Both the position numbers and the translations under genes were made by a program. 64,000 nt of DNA, taken from the NCBI GenBank assembly GCA_012931725.1, contig CM022944.1, positions 13,572,831 through 13,636,830 on the forward strand, given 5' to 3'. Source of the DNA: Litsea cubeba. Lineage: Eukaryota; Streptophyta; Magnoliopsida; Laurales; Lauraceae. This document shows, piece by piece, positions 11,881 through 24,680 of the stretch. A model generated the notes under the pieces. The model was given only the letters and a program-made list of their open reading frames with translations, did no database searches and was not told the origin of the DNA. Position 1 is the first letter of the stretch. The number at the start of each line of letters is the position of its first letter.

Positions 11881-14800
11881 TTTATGTCGTGTAACATTGT
11901 AGAAAATTATTTTCTAACTCTGAATCTAATATGCTTTTCTACTAATTCACAACTGGGTCGGTGGTGAGGCACCTACATTTCCTTGGTAAAGTGACTCGGG
12001 TAGGGTGTGTATTGTAAATATTTACCAGAGCAAAATAATAACAATCTACCTTTCTAAAATGCGGTGAAAAAAAAAGGCTATAGCCTAAAAATTAGCAACC
12101 TTGCCATAAGATGTGAGGAACCGTTGCTCCGTGTTTTAAGTGCTAAAGCAACAGTTAAAATTACAATGGTTAACATAAGCATCTTTTCATTTTAAATTTT
12201 CAATCAACATTGGACATGCATTAAGATGGAATGAAAGAAAACTCTTCAAAAATCAAGCTTTCCTCAAAAAATAGATTCCAACAAAATGTCTGTCGAGTGA
12301 CAGATGCAATTAGTAGTTTCATTCACCGAATGTCCTTTGGTCATATTCTATTTAGTTCCATCCCACTTCTGTACGTATTACAACAATACCTTCCTGTGAT
12401 TCCTTTTGATTCCTAGGACCAAGCGTCTTACCTTCTAGTCTTGGTAAAGATTCTACCTCTACAGATGCTAGAGCTTGTGTTTAGTCACAAAAGGAGGAAA
12501 GAGGAGATTTTGTCATTGTGTCTGCTGATGCATGAACACTAATTGGAAGGTAACTTTGGCAATGTATTGTATGTGTGACAGAATTGTGTGGGCAAGTAGC
12601 ACCACCTTACATGGTCCCCAATACGTTTGGTAGTAGGCGCACTTGTCACTGCAAAATGGATTAGGTCGTCATTTTCCTCCAATTTGGAAATGTGGATAAT
12701 TAACTTTATTGCTAAAGACAAGGAGTGGGATATTTCTAGTACTTTTAATGACTCCCATGCCTCATGTACTTACAAAACGTTTGTTACAATTCAGCTTTCA
12801 AAGCACTGCTCGGGCAGAATCGCATCACTCAATACGTAAAAGGATACTGATTTTTACATGGGTTTTTATCTAAAATTAACTTACAATAACACACTGAAAT
12901 TTCAGTCTCATTAATTGTCTTTTGTGTTGTATTTACATCTTGCAACGCGGAAGCTTTGATTTAGATGTGGAACACCCCACGATTGTGACCCCAAAGAAAA
13001 AGGGCTATTAGGAGGGTTCGTCATATGGACTAGGTTTGCAATGTGAGGAATCTATGAGTACCATACTGGAAATGAGTTGTCTAGATCTCTAGGTTTATAA
13101 GTCGAACTTCATCTTAATTCAACATGAGGTATTTTAAAACCGTGTAATAAAATTGAATTGAAAACACATGAGCTAAAGCGAACAATATCACGTGGACGGC
13201 GGATAATAGACACTCATCAGAGTGTTTTATAATTGTTCCGAGTAATTTTTTTAAAGGTTTCTACAAAAAGGCACCTATATTTTCAATCAACCTTAAACGA
13301 GCTATGTCGTTTGTGTTTTAACAAAATTACCCCCGGTCTGACAGTATAACATGTTTTTGCTAATTTTATAGATAAATGATGACAATAACATTTATTTAAG
13401 CTTAGCAAATCTCACTAACTCAAGTTTCTTTTAGTGGGGGTCACCTGGATGCAAGATGACTAAGGGTGGTATGGTGCTGGAAAGGCTTGGACGTAGATTG
13501 AAATTGAGGTCCTCAAAGTTTCAGACACAATTTTTTTTTCTTTTTTTTTATCTTTTAACCTAAGGGATAAGACATTTGAGTTTTTCTTAAGGGTAAATCG
13601 GTCAAAAACAAAAGGCCGAGGATCTAGTTAATTTTGAACAGCTTGACAAATAATCAAGGGCGATTTTAGTATTAAGTAAAACACAAAATATAAGGGCTTT
13701 TTGGAGGTCGTGTGCAAATACAAGGGCCTTTTTTATAAGAAAAACTCTTTTTTTTTTTACCAGTGTCCACAGGGCTCCTTAGATTCATGCATATCGCCCA
13801 GAAGATTAAGAAGGTATGATGTTTAATTCACTGTTGGCAGTGCTGAACAATTTTTTTTTATAAAAAAAAGTTCTTCAATTTACCATGATTGGATCTTAGT
13901 TTCATCTGGGGTAGGTGTAGGACGGTTATGATAGATCTTAAGTGGGCCACTTTGTGGGGAATAAAAATGAAGCATTCTATCAAATTTGTCATTAGAGCTG
14001 CCACAGAGATTATCTTGAATATGCAATTGGGGTTGTAAAGTGATCTAAATCTTATAATTTATTATCAAAACTGTAAATCAATTGAAATGGGACTTGTTTT
14101 CTTCTTATATGAGTATTACCTATGTATAACACAATCTCATCCAAAGATTCAAGTATTAATTTATATCTTTAAAAAAAAAATATTCTCTTATCCTTAATCT
14201 GGTTTTGTGTATCATGTCTTGGATCAAAATCAAGCTCGATCGAGTCCAAAAACCCATGTTCATATGATTATTGGTGAATCTGCGATTGTCGGTGGCTTTT
14301 TGCCACTTGTAAGGCATCTTCCTTTCTATAAGGGCGATAAGAAAATGGATTGTTGTCTCGTTGGTTAGAAACTTATTTAGCTTGTGCGTGGTGACTTGAG
14401 TATTTACCGAAAAAAGAATCCACGATGGTGGACTGTATGTAGACTCTAATCATGGAGGCCCATAACTAGGGAGTCATATTGTTTTTGAAAGACCTTTTGG
14501 CATTAGGTAATGATCAGTCGGTGCCATCCCAAGCTTAACTTCTTGGTCTTAAAAACGGAGACAAAACCGGATAATATATATTACTCATGAGTCATGAGTT
14601 GATGCACCAATCTCGGCTCTGAGAGGCTGCACCTTAGCTGAAGTCAATTCACAGGGGTGAGTGAGATGTGAAGGGATCTTGAAGATAGGTGGTGGGTCAA
14701 GTTTCACTTCTGTGTGGTCACTTGAAGGTCGCAATTTATGCATTTTAAACGTCCACTTCACTTAATGATTTAGCACTTCTTTTTTGGAAGAACAGAGATA

Positions 14801-15240
14801 TAGTAATTGGTTGCATTTTGGCTTACCCTCTTATATGTGGTTTCCTAGTTTTTACAAAACTCACAAGCATTATTTGTTATATTAGTTGGGTTGACAGTGG
14901 GGTGGCCAAGACCTTCATAAAGATCTGGGTTCATGATTTGTGTCATCTAGGAGTCCTCTGATTGGTTGTCTGTAATAAAACAACTACAATAATGTTCATC
15001 ATTATCGTCATCGTCGTCGAAGCCTTAGCTTATCTATTTTGGGTCGATAGCCATAATTTCATATAAATACTAAATAAATGTTCCCATTCCGATGTGTATG
15101 CCCATGTGGGAGTGACGTAAACCTTTGTTTGATTTAAGCCATTTGTGCACAGTCTCACAGGGTTATGCACCATTCTAAATCTCGCTTTAATTAAAGTGAC
15201 TAGTTGCATGAAATTGAGGTTAATTATTCTTAATTTACAA
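11881..15240. other. Long intergenic stretch, nothing recognised
   Basis: AT-rich sequence with short poly-T/poly-A runs. Open frames here are short and lack family motifs. A sequence near 12968 (aacaccccacgattgtgacc) recalls LTR starts of the 17.8-kb kind, but no paired end was found. Confidence 0.5.
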
Positions 15241-15244
15241 TTCA

Positions 15245-15810
15245 AGCTAAAATTTGAGCAAGTTCATAATTATGGTAGCTTTGAGTGATACAAATTGCTT
15301 GGGCATGAAATTGAATTCATTGGAATTCTGGAAAATGTGTTCCTCAAAGTACATAAAGTCGAAAAAATTATAACAAATCTTGTACCGATCCAAAAGCTTA
15401 AGCTCATATGTGGAAGGCCCAAACAGGTATTATATGAAGCCTTGTCAAAGGCATTACTCAGGCGATGTGGAATGTGGGTCTTTACTTTACCAAGAGAAAT
15501 TAAGTTTTTTTTTTTTTGGTAAATGAAGAAATAAAGTCGAAGATCTAAAGGACCATCAAATAATCTCTTCATTTGAAGCAAAATTGGGGCGAGTTCTTAA
15601 TTGTGGTATAGCTTGAGTAATACAAATTGCTTGGATCATGCAAATGTGGGTGATATGGGTTATTTGAAGTCCTCCATGTAGATGGTACCATTCAAACATG
15701 AAGCCTGAGACCATCTCTCAAAATGCTAAGGGCTTACCTGTCTGCATGAAATTGAATTCATTGGAATTTTGAAAAATGTATTCCTCAAACTATCTAAAAG
15801 TGAAGAAATA
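15245..15810. repeat. Diverged direct duplication
   Basis: Two imperfect copies. Copy one, about 15245-15370, contains ttgagtgatacaaattgcttgggcatg followed by gaaattgaattcattggaatt. Copy two is 15578-15810, with the same two blocks separated by an extra ~110 bp. It is a local duplication of non-coding sequence. Confidence 0.55.
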
Positions 15811-16990
15811 AAGGTTTTCTTTCTGGTAAATATAAACAAACAAGTTTTAGGATGCATTTGTGTGGCTAGAGGATTTCACTCTCTGTAGATTTCCATTTTC
15901 ATGAGAGAGGAATCATGGTCATTGAAATCCTCTCTATCAAGGAAATCCGTTCATTTTGAGTTGGACCAAACGACCAGAAAGTGGGTTAAAAGGAAAAACA
16001 AAATAACTTTCCTCTCTACTTCGGATTCTTCTATTCATACAAATACAACCTTAATAATTTTTCGTTAGAATCCGCTTTACCATAAATTTCTAGAAAATCG
16101 ATTTCTTGCAAACTAACAGGTCTCGAACATAGAATTCTTTGATTTTTCCAATCAAGTAAATTCTATGGTTCTGGGAATAGAGGTGCCCATAATGCCAATA
16201 GTCAAAATCATTGGCAGGGCCCACCTTCTCAATCTTGGTTTGCCCAGGGACAAGTTCATGTTGTTACTGTTGTACCTTTAAAAATATAAATAGCTAGTTG
16301 AGATGTCCAAGTGAACTTAATGGTTCAGTGAACTAGACATTTGATCCATTGGCAAATTATTGTGTACCAAGTAGGACATACTCCCAACTTCTTCTACATG
16401 GAAAGACACCATATTAGAGGCCCACAAATAGACAATTGAGAACAATGTCTATTAATGGTGCACGTTCGAGAGATGGGAGAATGTTAGTATATTCAATAAC
16501 TTGTAGAGTTTCAAGATATGTCCTTTGGATCAATGCTACTTCATTTTAACCATTTTCAGTTTTTCCACACCTGATGATTCAAAAAGTGTAGACAAACCCT
16601 AAAAACCTGCGCTTCATTTATACTTTTTAATTCCCTTAAAGCATTTCCAAGACACACTTCAAATTTAGATATGCTTTTTTCAAAATAAAGGCTTATGTGG
16701 CAAAAAAAAAAAAAAAAAAAAGGCATATGTAAATTTGGCATCTCACTTGGACAACTCCAAGAGAGATGTCAAATTATTATATTATTTTTATTTTTATTTA
16801 ACCCTTATTTGCTTTATTATATATGTACCAACATTCACTTCCCATCACCATTATTTTATTTAAAAAGTAAGAAAATGCAGCTCACTTTATGGTATGCCAA
16901 ATTTGGCATACAATCTCATACTTCAAATCCATGTAGGCTATGAAGTAACTGTTGGAGTTTCGCTCATATGCCAATTAGAGCAAAAGGAGG
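15811..16990. other. Intergenic, nothing recognised
   Basis: AT-rich, with an A-run at 16702-16720. No supported gene or repeat boundary. Confidence 0.5.
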
Positions 16991-16995
16991 CTGAC

Positions 16996-17516
16996 ATTAG
17001 GACTGTCAAAATGCCACACGACCCGTTAACACGACACGAACCCACACGATATTTACGGGTTTGGATGAGCTCTTAATGGGTTCGAGCCGTTAACGGGTCA
17101 AACCCATTAACACGTTAAGTTAACGGGTAGGGTACGAATTAAGCCAGTAACCCGTTAACAACCCGCTTAACCAGTTAAAAAAATTTTTAGTCCCTGACTG
17201 TAGCTAGAATTAATTTATATTCATAAAGAAGAAATTGAGATTTATTATTTTATAGTAGGATTTTAGGTGGGATCCACTCGAGATCCTCATAGTTTCGTGT
17301 GGCTTATATAATTTTCTCCTTATATATATTTTGTATGGATTTTCTTTTTAATTTTCGAAATGACTTAATTACTTAACGGGTTGGGTCGGGTTACCCGTTA
17401 AATTAACAGGTCGTGTTCGGATTGGATTTTTTGACCCGTTAAGTTAACGGGTCGTGTACGGATTGAGGTGATTTTAACACGAATTCGTTAACCCGTAATC
17501 CGAATTCGTTAACACA
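16996..17516. mobile_element. Degenerate hAT-like repeat rich in ccgttaa/ttaacgg
   Basis: The left end resembles an hAT-style terminus (ttaggactgtcaaaatgcc). The interior is dominated by acccgttaac and its complement in both orientations, as in the better preserved elements at 33355 and 46641. The matching right terminus is lost and no target duplication was found. Confidence 0.4.
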
Positions 17517-17799
17517 ACGTAGCTGTTGGAGTTACTCGGCTGCAATATTTATCCTTTTATTTTTCTGCTTCTTTCCAAGCCATTTCCATTTATTTTGTTG
17601 AATCATTTCCATATCAGGTCTGATTTGATTACTCGAATCTCAAGTTACCCCATAATATATAATTTTTTTTTGCTACGTATATACCCCATAATATAGTTAT
17701 TAGTGACTATTTGCTTGTGACTTTGATTACTTGTAAATGGTCATGCCAACGAAGATAACAAATTCTTGAGCATAATGTTCTACTATTTCTTAGAGTAGG
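17517..17799. other. Intergenic, nothing recognised
   Basis: Short AT-rich spacer before the solo LTR. Confidence 0.5.
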
Positions 17800-18595
17800 A
17801 CGTGTGTGAGACCCCGTCCCGAGTTAATCACGATTAACTCTTATTAATCGTACTTATGGCTAATTAAACATGTTTAGTTGAATTAGTGAAGGCTTAGTAC
17901 CAAATTGACTTGGTTTAGCCTTAAGAGAATGAATTAAGCTTACTAAGCTTGTAAAATGAATTGTAATTAGATTGAATGAGTTTTTGGAACTCAAATTTGG
18001 AATTGAGAGACTTTTGTGTAAATATGTTTTTATACGTATTTCATCGAATACGGAAACGCTTGATGCCAACGTGCGTATCTTGAGGAGTACATTCACTTTC
18101 GTCAAAGACTCGAAGTCGTTTGACGAATATTTATTCAAATGACCATTCATTTGACTTGAATTGTAATTAATAAAGAATTATGGGGGCTAAATGCAATTTA
18201 GAAGCTTATATAAGCTAATCACATTCCTTTGGAAATTCCAAAACCCTAGTCTCCCTTGTTTCCCTCATTTCTCTTCTTTCTTTCAATTCTCTCCATCAAT
18301 CATTGAGAGTGAAGGCATGAGAATAATTTTGAAAGTGAAATTGTAAGTCACTTCATCCATCTCTTCATCTTCCTCAAGTTCAAGGATAAGTTTGGAGTTG
18401 TCAAGCTTGGATTCAAGTGTTTTATCTCCAACTCAAGCTATTAAAAGGGATTTTCTTCCTTAAATCTTCACAAGAGGCAAGTATTTACATGTTTCTATGA
18501 ATTGTAGTGTTTATGAGTCATTAGAACTCATTTGGGCCAAGAAGCCAGAAAATTGGCTTCAGAAACCTGAAGCTTGAACTGAGCTTTTGGGTGGT

Positions 18596-18875
18596 TATCG
18601 GTCGACCGACAGGTCGACCGAGGAACCGACGACCTGACCGACAGTGTAATGTGGAGGGTGGAGTGAAATTCCAGCTCTCTGGATTTCTGACCGACGCAAT
18701 GTCGGTCAACCGATAGGATAAGGTCGGTCGACCGATAGGTCGACCGATAACGTAAAGATGGTTCAGGATGCAGAGAATTTCAGCTCGCTGGAATTCTGAC
18801 CAACGCACCGTCGGTCAACCGTTACAAAGCCGTCGGTCGACCGATGGGCTGACCGATAGGTGAACCGACGCTGTG
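18596..18875. repeat. ggtcgaccgat minisatellite inside the LTR
   Basis: Short motifs of the gtcgaccga / ggtcaaccgat type, many of them palindromic, recur within about two and a half copies of a ~120-bp block. Each block also carries ttccagctctctggatttctgacc or its variants (18670, 18779). It is a tandem structure specific to this LTR. Confidence 0.75.
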
Positions 18876-19417
18876 CAGAATAGTCTGTTTTGAGGCCTAA
18901 TGTATACAGGCTGAATATTGTTAATGTATAAGCCTTCATAGGTGTAAACTCAGTTTTCCGAATACATAATTCAAATGATATTCATCAAGAATAGTACGTG
19001 TATTGGAAAATGAATGTTTCACTCATTTGCTTGGCTTAGAAGTCTGATTAGTTTTCGCATCTTAACTCATTGAGTGAAGGACATTGAATATGAATTGCAT
19101 AATGAACTATTTCTGCTGCAGCAGATGTTTGAGGTGTTCCAGAACCTCATGGAAGTTAGTGATCTCTGATCAAGATACTGACTTATTCCATACCATTTGA
19201 CAACCCTGAAATAAGAGTGTCCATGTAGATATCAACTTAATGATATTACTGGATCCGTTATTATTATGAAATGAATTAAGAGTGTCCAGATATTACTGGA
19301 CCCGTCATTATTGTTAATGAATTGTTTCATTGGATTATGTGATAGCTAGAACTATCATAATATGTATGTATTTGTTGAACCGTTGTGTTCATGGTACTAT
19401 TGATGAATGTCACAGGC

Positions 19418-19507
19418 TCAGATGCCCGTGCCGGTCCTGCCGAGGCCGCGCCGCCAGCGGAGGATGCCCGCCCGATACCTCCAGGAGGTTTAATCGAGTG
19501 GATTTGA
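19418..19507 (+). other. Exon-like mini-ORF near the LTR 3' end
   Basis: A splice-acceptor-like gaatgtcacag is followed by a 29-codon frame to a TGA, rich in Ala, Pro, Gly and acidic residues (SDARAGPAEAAPPAEDARP). It is GC-rich in an AT-rich LTR. A comparable small frame after an acceptor lies at the equivalent place of the LTR at 30204-35202. Whether it is translated is unknown. Confidence 0.3.
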
Positions 19508-19789
19508 TCACTGAGAGCGATAGAACAAATTTTGAATGTAAATAGAAGTCCCCGTATTGTATTAAATATACGGTGATTGACTTTCTTGAACGTAGATTAA
19601 ACTTGTGTATTATATTTTGTCAATGTATAATTTCCGTCGTTGTATACAGTTGACAGGTAATGTAATTGATATCCCTTGTGAGTTTCGTTTTAGCTTTTGT
19701 TAATTCGGAAATTACGGGAGTAAGTATGAGCTCGCGACTCGGGGTTTGTCCGAGCTAATCAAATCTCGGGACCGGGTCGTGACAATGTG

Positions 19790-21328
19790 TGGCAAAGTTA
19801 ATAAAGCCCAATGGCCCCGATAACATACAAGATGGATTTGAACGTTTGCTCTCTACAAAGAAACCTATATGATTTGTGTTTTCACTTTCACCTCATTTAT
19901 AACTTTTTTTATATATTCTCTGATAAATTTTTATACAAAAATCTCATATAATGTGGTGGGTTGAATACATCTAAAAAAGAAAAAAAAAAAAAAAGGAGCT
20001 GTGAGTTCAAATCTTCAAAATACAAATCTGACCTGACTCATATCCATCATAAGGAAGATTTGATATCACAAATTATAAACATTCATAATTATATAAATAA
20101 CATGTATATACATATAAAATTATGCATATAATCATCTTACTGCCACTATACTTACCGACCAGTGTAATTAAGGCTGTGGGTCCCATACTGATATTTAAAG
20201 GCAAGTTTGACAACTTCCACGAGTTTTAGGGACAAATCACATGAAAGCTCTTAACCAGCAGAAGTCATGAGCTAAACTGATTAGTCCATTCCATTCAAAG
20301 GCTCTGTCCAGCAATCACTGCATAAATAGTAGATACATTGTCAATTATGTCGTTGTAACTTTTTATCTGTTTTATTGGTGAAGATGTCGTTGTAACTTAG
20401 AAATTGTAATCACAGTTTTAGTGGCATTGGCATTTGCAACTTACCAACCTGATGAAAGGTCCCTTCATTCTACAATCGACAAAATACAACCCTAGACTTG
20501 GCTGCTTCTGTGGAGTTTTTTTTTTTTTTTAATGGACTTTGGTCTCCATTCGGTCCAATCCTCAGCCGATGCAATCAGCGGCGGATCCAGGATTTTTATT
20601 TGAATGGTGCTAGAATTTTGTACCACGTTACTAACTTTTTTCACATAAAAAACATCAAACGAGAAAATATATTGCATTTAAATAAATATAAATTTTTTTC
20701 CATACGCAGATTTCTTGCCTCATTGAAGGGTCTTCCCACTGCTTCTCCCAAACTCAAGTGATCATCAATTCATTATCATCAAAACAGTTTCATTTAATCC
20801 TAGGTGTTAGGATGCCTTGAAATGATGATTCGGGTGACCATCCAATTACTCAATTTGGGTTCCCAAAGGGATTCTATTTCGATCTAAGAAATTCGGTTGC
20901 CTGCACCTATCTCTAAAAGTATTTCCATAGAGTTAGTCATGGGCTCATGGCAAAGAAGGAAAATTACCACTTAAATATAACTCAAGTTATTAAAACATGT
21001 AAACCCTAAGGCCTGATTTATTTGTGAATTGAAGATTAAAGTGTAACCAATGGTGATTTGGTAATCTTCGGACTTATAGATATGCTTAGATTAGGTGATT
21101 TAGGGCTTAGGATTTCGATTATTATTTAAGATTAAAGGTTTGAAAGTAGGACTTGGAGATTAATGGCTCAGATTTAGGTACAAGTGATTATGATTATACT
21201 AAATATGAGGAGGGAGGGATATTACTTTATTTAGGGTTATTTGGTGAGAAAGAGATAACTATGAGAGGACCGACGACGAGAAGCTCAATCAACGAGAAGA
21301 GGGTCTTGAACTCTCATTAAAAAGAAGA
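19790..21328. other. Intergenic with one truncated hAT-like end
   Basis: Mostly AT-rich without genes. At about 20574 the sequence cagcggcggatccagga resembles the terminus of the element at 21337, suggesting a truncated relative ending near 20760. Confidence 0.4.
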
Positions 21329-21336
21329 TGTCGAAA

Positions 21337-22310
21337 TAGTGGCGGACCCAGGATTTTCTTTTGAGGGGGGCTTATGATGATCACCTGAAAAGAACGACGA
21401 TATTGTCGCTCAATCTAGATATTAAGCAATGACATTGTCGCTAGTTAAAAAAAAGGCAAAAAATATAAAAAACAAATCAGCGGGAAGATCGGTTTTGTTT
21501 CATAAAACTATGAGAGCCTTTTTTGTGGACAGGACCTCTACCATGATTTTTCGGGAAAGTTCCTCAATATTCTATCATCAAAATATATGACATTTGTTCT
21601 ACTATTTTTAAGGTTCTTTCTTCAAAACCAATATTCCAAGTGCAGAAAGATTATAGCAATTTGCGAATCATCTGTGGCTCACAATTTTTTTATCTGAATC
21701 ATTAACATTCTTAGATTAATGATGATCATCAATACACTTAGTTTCATATCTTATAAACTTTAATGGATTTTGAGAATTTGTGAAATGCATCTAAATAATC
21801 CAAATACATTTAAATCCCTGAATGTATTCATTTACACCATGAAAAAGTTAAAATGGTAATTTGCGAAGCATAATAAAGTGTTCAATGAACCCTAATTTCA
21901 AACTACGATTATAAACTAACTCTATGATTGCAATCCTATGATTATACATTGAGGGGACCAAATACATGGTTGTTTATCTCATTCATGTCAATTTCCAAAA
22001 CCTAAAGAAAACTCTCACAACTAAGTCCAAAATATCTAATAACTCATTGAATCCTATGCTTTTTTTAATAATAAATATAGAGATGGATACCTGCCCAATG
22101 GATGAATAGCGGGGGTGCGCCAATGCCGGGGAAGGAGGGTTAGCCGATTTGAGGGTTTTTGAGAAAGGGAAAGAAAGACCAAGAGGGGAAAGAGAGATGG
22201 GGGCAATGGGTTATTTTAAGTGGGGGCTGGGCCAAACTTCATTTAGGGCCCTAATGAACTGTTTTCAATTTTGGAGGGGGCTGAACCTAAGACATGCAAG
22301 TCCGCCCCTC
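21337..22310. mobile_element. Non-autonomous hAT-type element
   Basis: A perfect 8-bp target duplication, tgtcgaaa, lies at 21329-21336 and 22311-22318. The left end is tagtggcggacccagg. The right end, reversed, is gaggggcggacttgcatg, so the terminal inversion (ggcgga core) is imperfect. The 974-bp interior has no transposase. It contains ggggggct / agccccct subterminal blocks in opposite orientations. Confidence 0.7.
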
Positions 22311-22318
22311 TGTCGAAA

Positions 22319-23130
22319 GAGAACGGTGTGAATAGGATTTAATACTCTCCGTCACCAAGGTTTTGTGACAGAGCAATAACAAAGTTTAGACGTTGGGTGA
22401 CTGTTTATTAATGGGACAGGTCTAGCCATTTTAATTTCTGCCAATTTCAAAATCAACATGGGGCACCCGCCACACGTTGTCAATGTATAGGTCCACCACT
22501 GAATGCAACGTTGTCTTTACTTATTTGGTCCGGTAGAAATCATGGTTGGCTCAGTCATGACACTTGAGCCAAGTCATTGGAAAATCTTTGTTCATTTAAT
22601 TAGAAATTTAAGTCAGTAATGTTAATTTAATTTAATTTGTAGAAGGGTAATTTTGTTACAAAAGCAGCAAGAAACACCAAATAACAACAAAGAACCCAAA
22701 AAACAACTACTACAAAATCAAAAGAAAACATCAAACTCCACAACAAAGAGCATACCCCACATCATAAAACCCCATCCCAAATAAATTTTCTATTCACTTT
22801 TGATTTTGTCCCTGAAAATTGAATAGAGGGCATTTCTTTGCAAGATTTCTTGACGGAGTTTCAAGCTGATAACATGTGAGTAGCTGTCCCTCCACCATTT
22901 GAGATTTCCTTATTAGTCTGTGAGATTTCAAAAAACCTACCTTGTGGATTAACTTATTTTTAGCTTATAGAATTATCCGAGTTCTTGGCCAACTTTTAAA
23001 ATTCTAAAGCATGCTTTGAGCATTTGTGAATCCCAAATTTCTTTTTTTTTTTTGGCACCTCTATATAGTTCGGCCCACATAATTAAATTTTTTTTTTTGC
23101 CCACCTATACGGAGTCACTGTTGTGCACCC
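22319..23130. other. Intergenic, nothing recognised
   Basis: No coding or repeat structure that can be supported. Two T-runs occur at 23043-23053 and 23089-23098. Confidence 0.5.
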
Positions 23131-23138
23131 AGGGATCC

Positions 23139-23319
23139 GGATCCCCTGTTTCGTATAAACAGGGAAGTCCTGTTTCGTCTAAGCAGGGGAGCCATGTTTA
23201 AAAGAATCAGGGGGCGACACGTGCGGGGATGAGGAGGGCGAAGGAAAGAAAACTTGCTTTTTTCTCTTTCTCCCGCGCCCACACGTGGCGACCCCTGATT
23301 CGTCCAAATAGGGGATCCG
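23139..23319. mobile_element. Small foldback (MITE-like) element
   Basis: Begins cggatcccctgtttcg and ends with the inverse aaataggggatccg. Internal cctgtttcgt...aagcagggg blocks repeat. It is related to the element at 40874-41080, sharing ccgg(a/t)tcccc(t/c)gtttcg followed by a second gtttcg block. Class is uncertain. Confidence 0.5.
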
Positions 23320-24680
23320 TTTTCCTACATTAGTTAACTCTGCCCAACAGAAAATCACTTCAGTTGATGACCCTACCCACTTCATAGGTAGGTATGGGCA
23401 TCCAAGTTCCAACAGTTGAAATATAAATTAGATAATATTTGTAGGGCCTGGGCCTGACCATTGGCCCACTGGGCCATTCCCATAAAACTCTCTCCATTGA
23501 CACAAATATGTCTCTCTTGAACCCATATACATTATTAATAGACGGCCAGGGTCCTTATGGCTAGCAGTTGGAAGTGAGTTGCAACACATAATTTAAGCTC
23601 TAAAATATCATGTCAAAATCAAAATCAGCCAATGAGCGAGCTAACAATATCGTGAACTTAAAAGACCCCACCATACCACCATTTATCAGCGTCCTTTAAC
23701 TCTGCGTCGCAATGAGTTCTTTGAGCCCAGCCCTAAAAATCCATGAATTGGCTCACATTAGATCCAACCTCTCAAGATCACACTTTGTGAAAATCTTCAG
23801 TTAGAGAGTAGCAGGTGTGATCATTTGTGAAAGATGCGGTTGATTTTTCTGTGTTTTACGGAATGGGCTGAAAGTCAGGCCCAAGATCAATCGGTTTGCA
23901 AAATATAGTCCGCTGTGCTAAATATATATGCCGGGCCGGGCTGGGCCTAATGATACATATCTGCAGGCTCCGTTTATTTTACTACTGTCCAGAAAGTTAG
24001 ACCTGTGTCCAGCCCACAGGCTTAAGACTGCAGGAAAATCCAACCCAAAACAGGCCAAGCTAAGATTGGCCCGGGCCATTCGGCCCATGAGCAATCCTAC
24101 TTGGGCTGCATAATTCGAATGTTTTTTATGGATATCAAAATCATCAGTATTGCTAGATTTGTTTGTGTTGTCTTCAAGGAAAACGCAGAGAATTCATCCT
24201 TGAGGGGGTCATCATGCTATTAAAAAAAGGTTATCCTTTGTTGGGTCCCCCACCATCATGTGGCTTGTAACCTAATAAATAGGCTCTCAAGAAAAAAAAG
24301 AAATTTGCCCCTTATCATAGAAAAGAGAGAGCATGAAATATGTCCTTGAGTGCTCATCGTGCTAAAAATATTTTTGTTTGGGGACCACCTTATCAAATGG
24401 CTAGCAATGTAAGTGAGCTTTCAAAATTTTGGGAATGCCATGACCCTTGCCCATCCCTCCCTGACTTCTCCATTGGTTGTGTTTTTTTCTTTTTCGTACA
24501 AGCCAAGGGGGCTGGGATCCAAGAGATAGCCCACACATACGAAAAGACAACGCTAGATAATTAGGTGAGAACCACCGCCCCTCACCACCATACTCTTCCA
24601 GTGCTTGTGTTATTAAGTTCATAATATGCAGCTTCTAGTACAATTTTCATATGGAAATGATCATTCTGCAAGGGTCATTA
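23320..24680. other. Intergenic, repeat-derived but unresolved
   Basis: gcccgggcc-type motifs in both orientations around 23930-24110 suggest an old hAT-like repeat. A rough duplication is visible between about 24200-24300 and 24340-24435. No gene was recognised. Confidence 0.4.

Larger units (their letters stand above)
17805..19784 (+). mobile_element. Solo-LTR-like element, plus orientation
   Basis: Starts TGTGAGACCCCGTCCCGAG and ends TCTCGGGACCGGGTCGTGACA, giving TG...CA ends with an extended terminal inversion. It is flanked by near-identical 5-bp repeats (acgtg 17800-17804, atgtg 19785-19789). Inside, a TATA-like ttatataagc (18208) is followed by a pyrimidine-rich leader, as in an LTR promoter. 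A GGTCGACCGAT minisatellite follows, and near the 3' end there is a small exon-like open frame. No gag-pol is next to it. The gypsy-type LTR ends and architecture match the larger element at 30204-35202, which lies in reverse orientation. Confidence 0.65.

Noticed and set aside
12960..13320. Possible further LTR start (accccacgattgtgacccc)
   Set aside because: No matching end, target duplication or primer-binding site was found.
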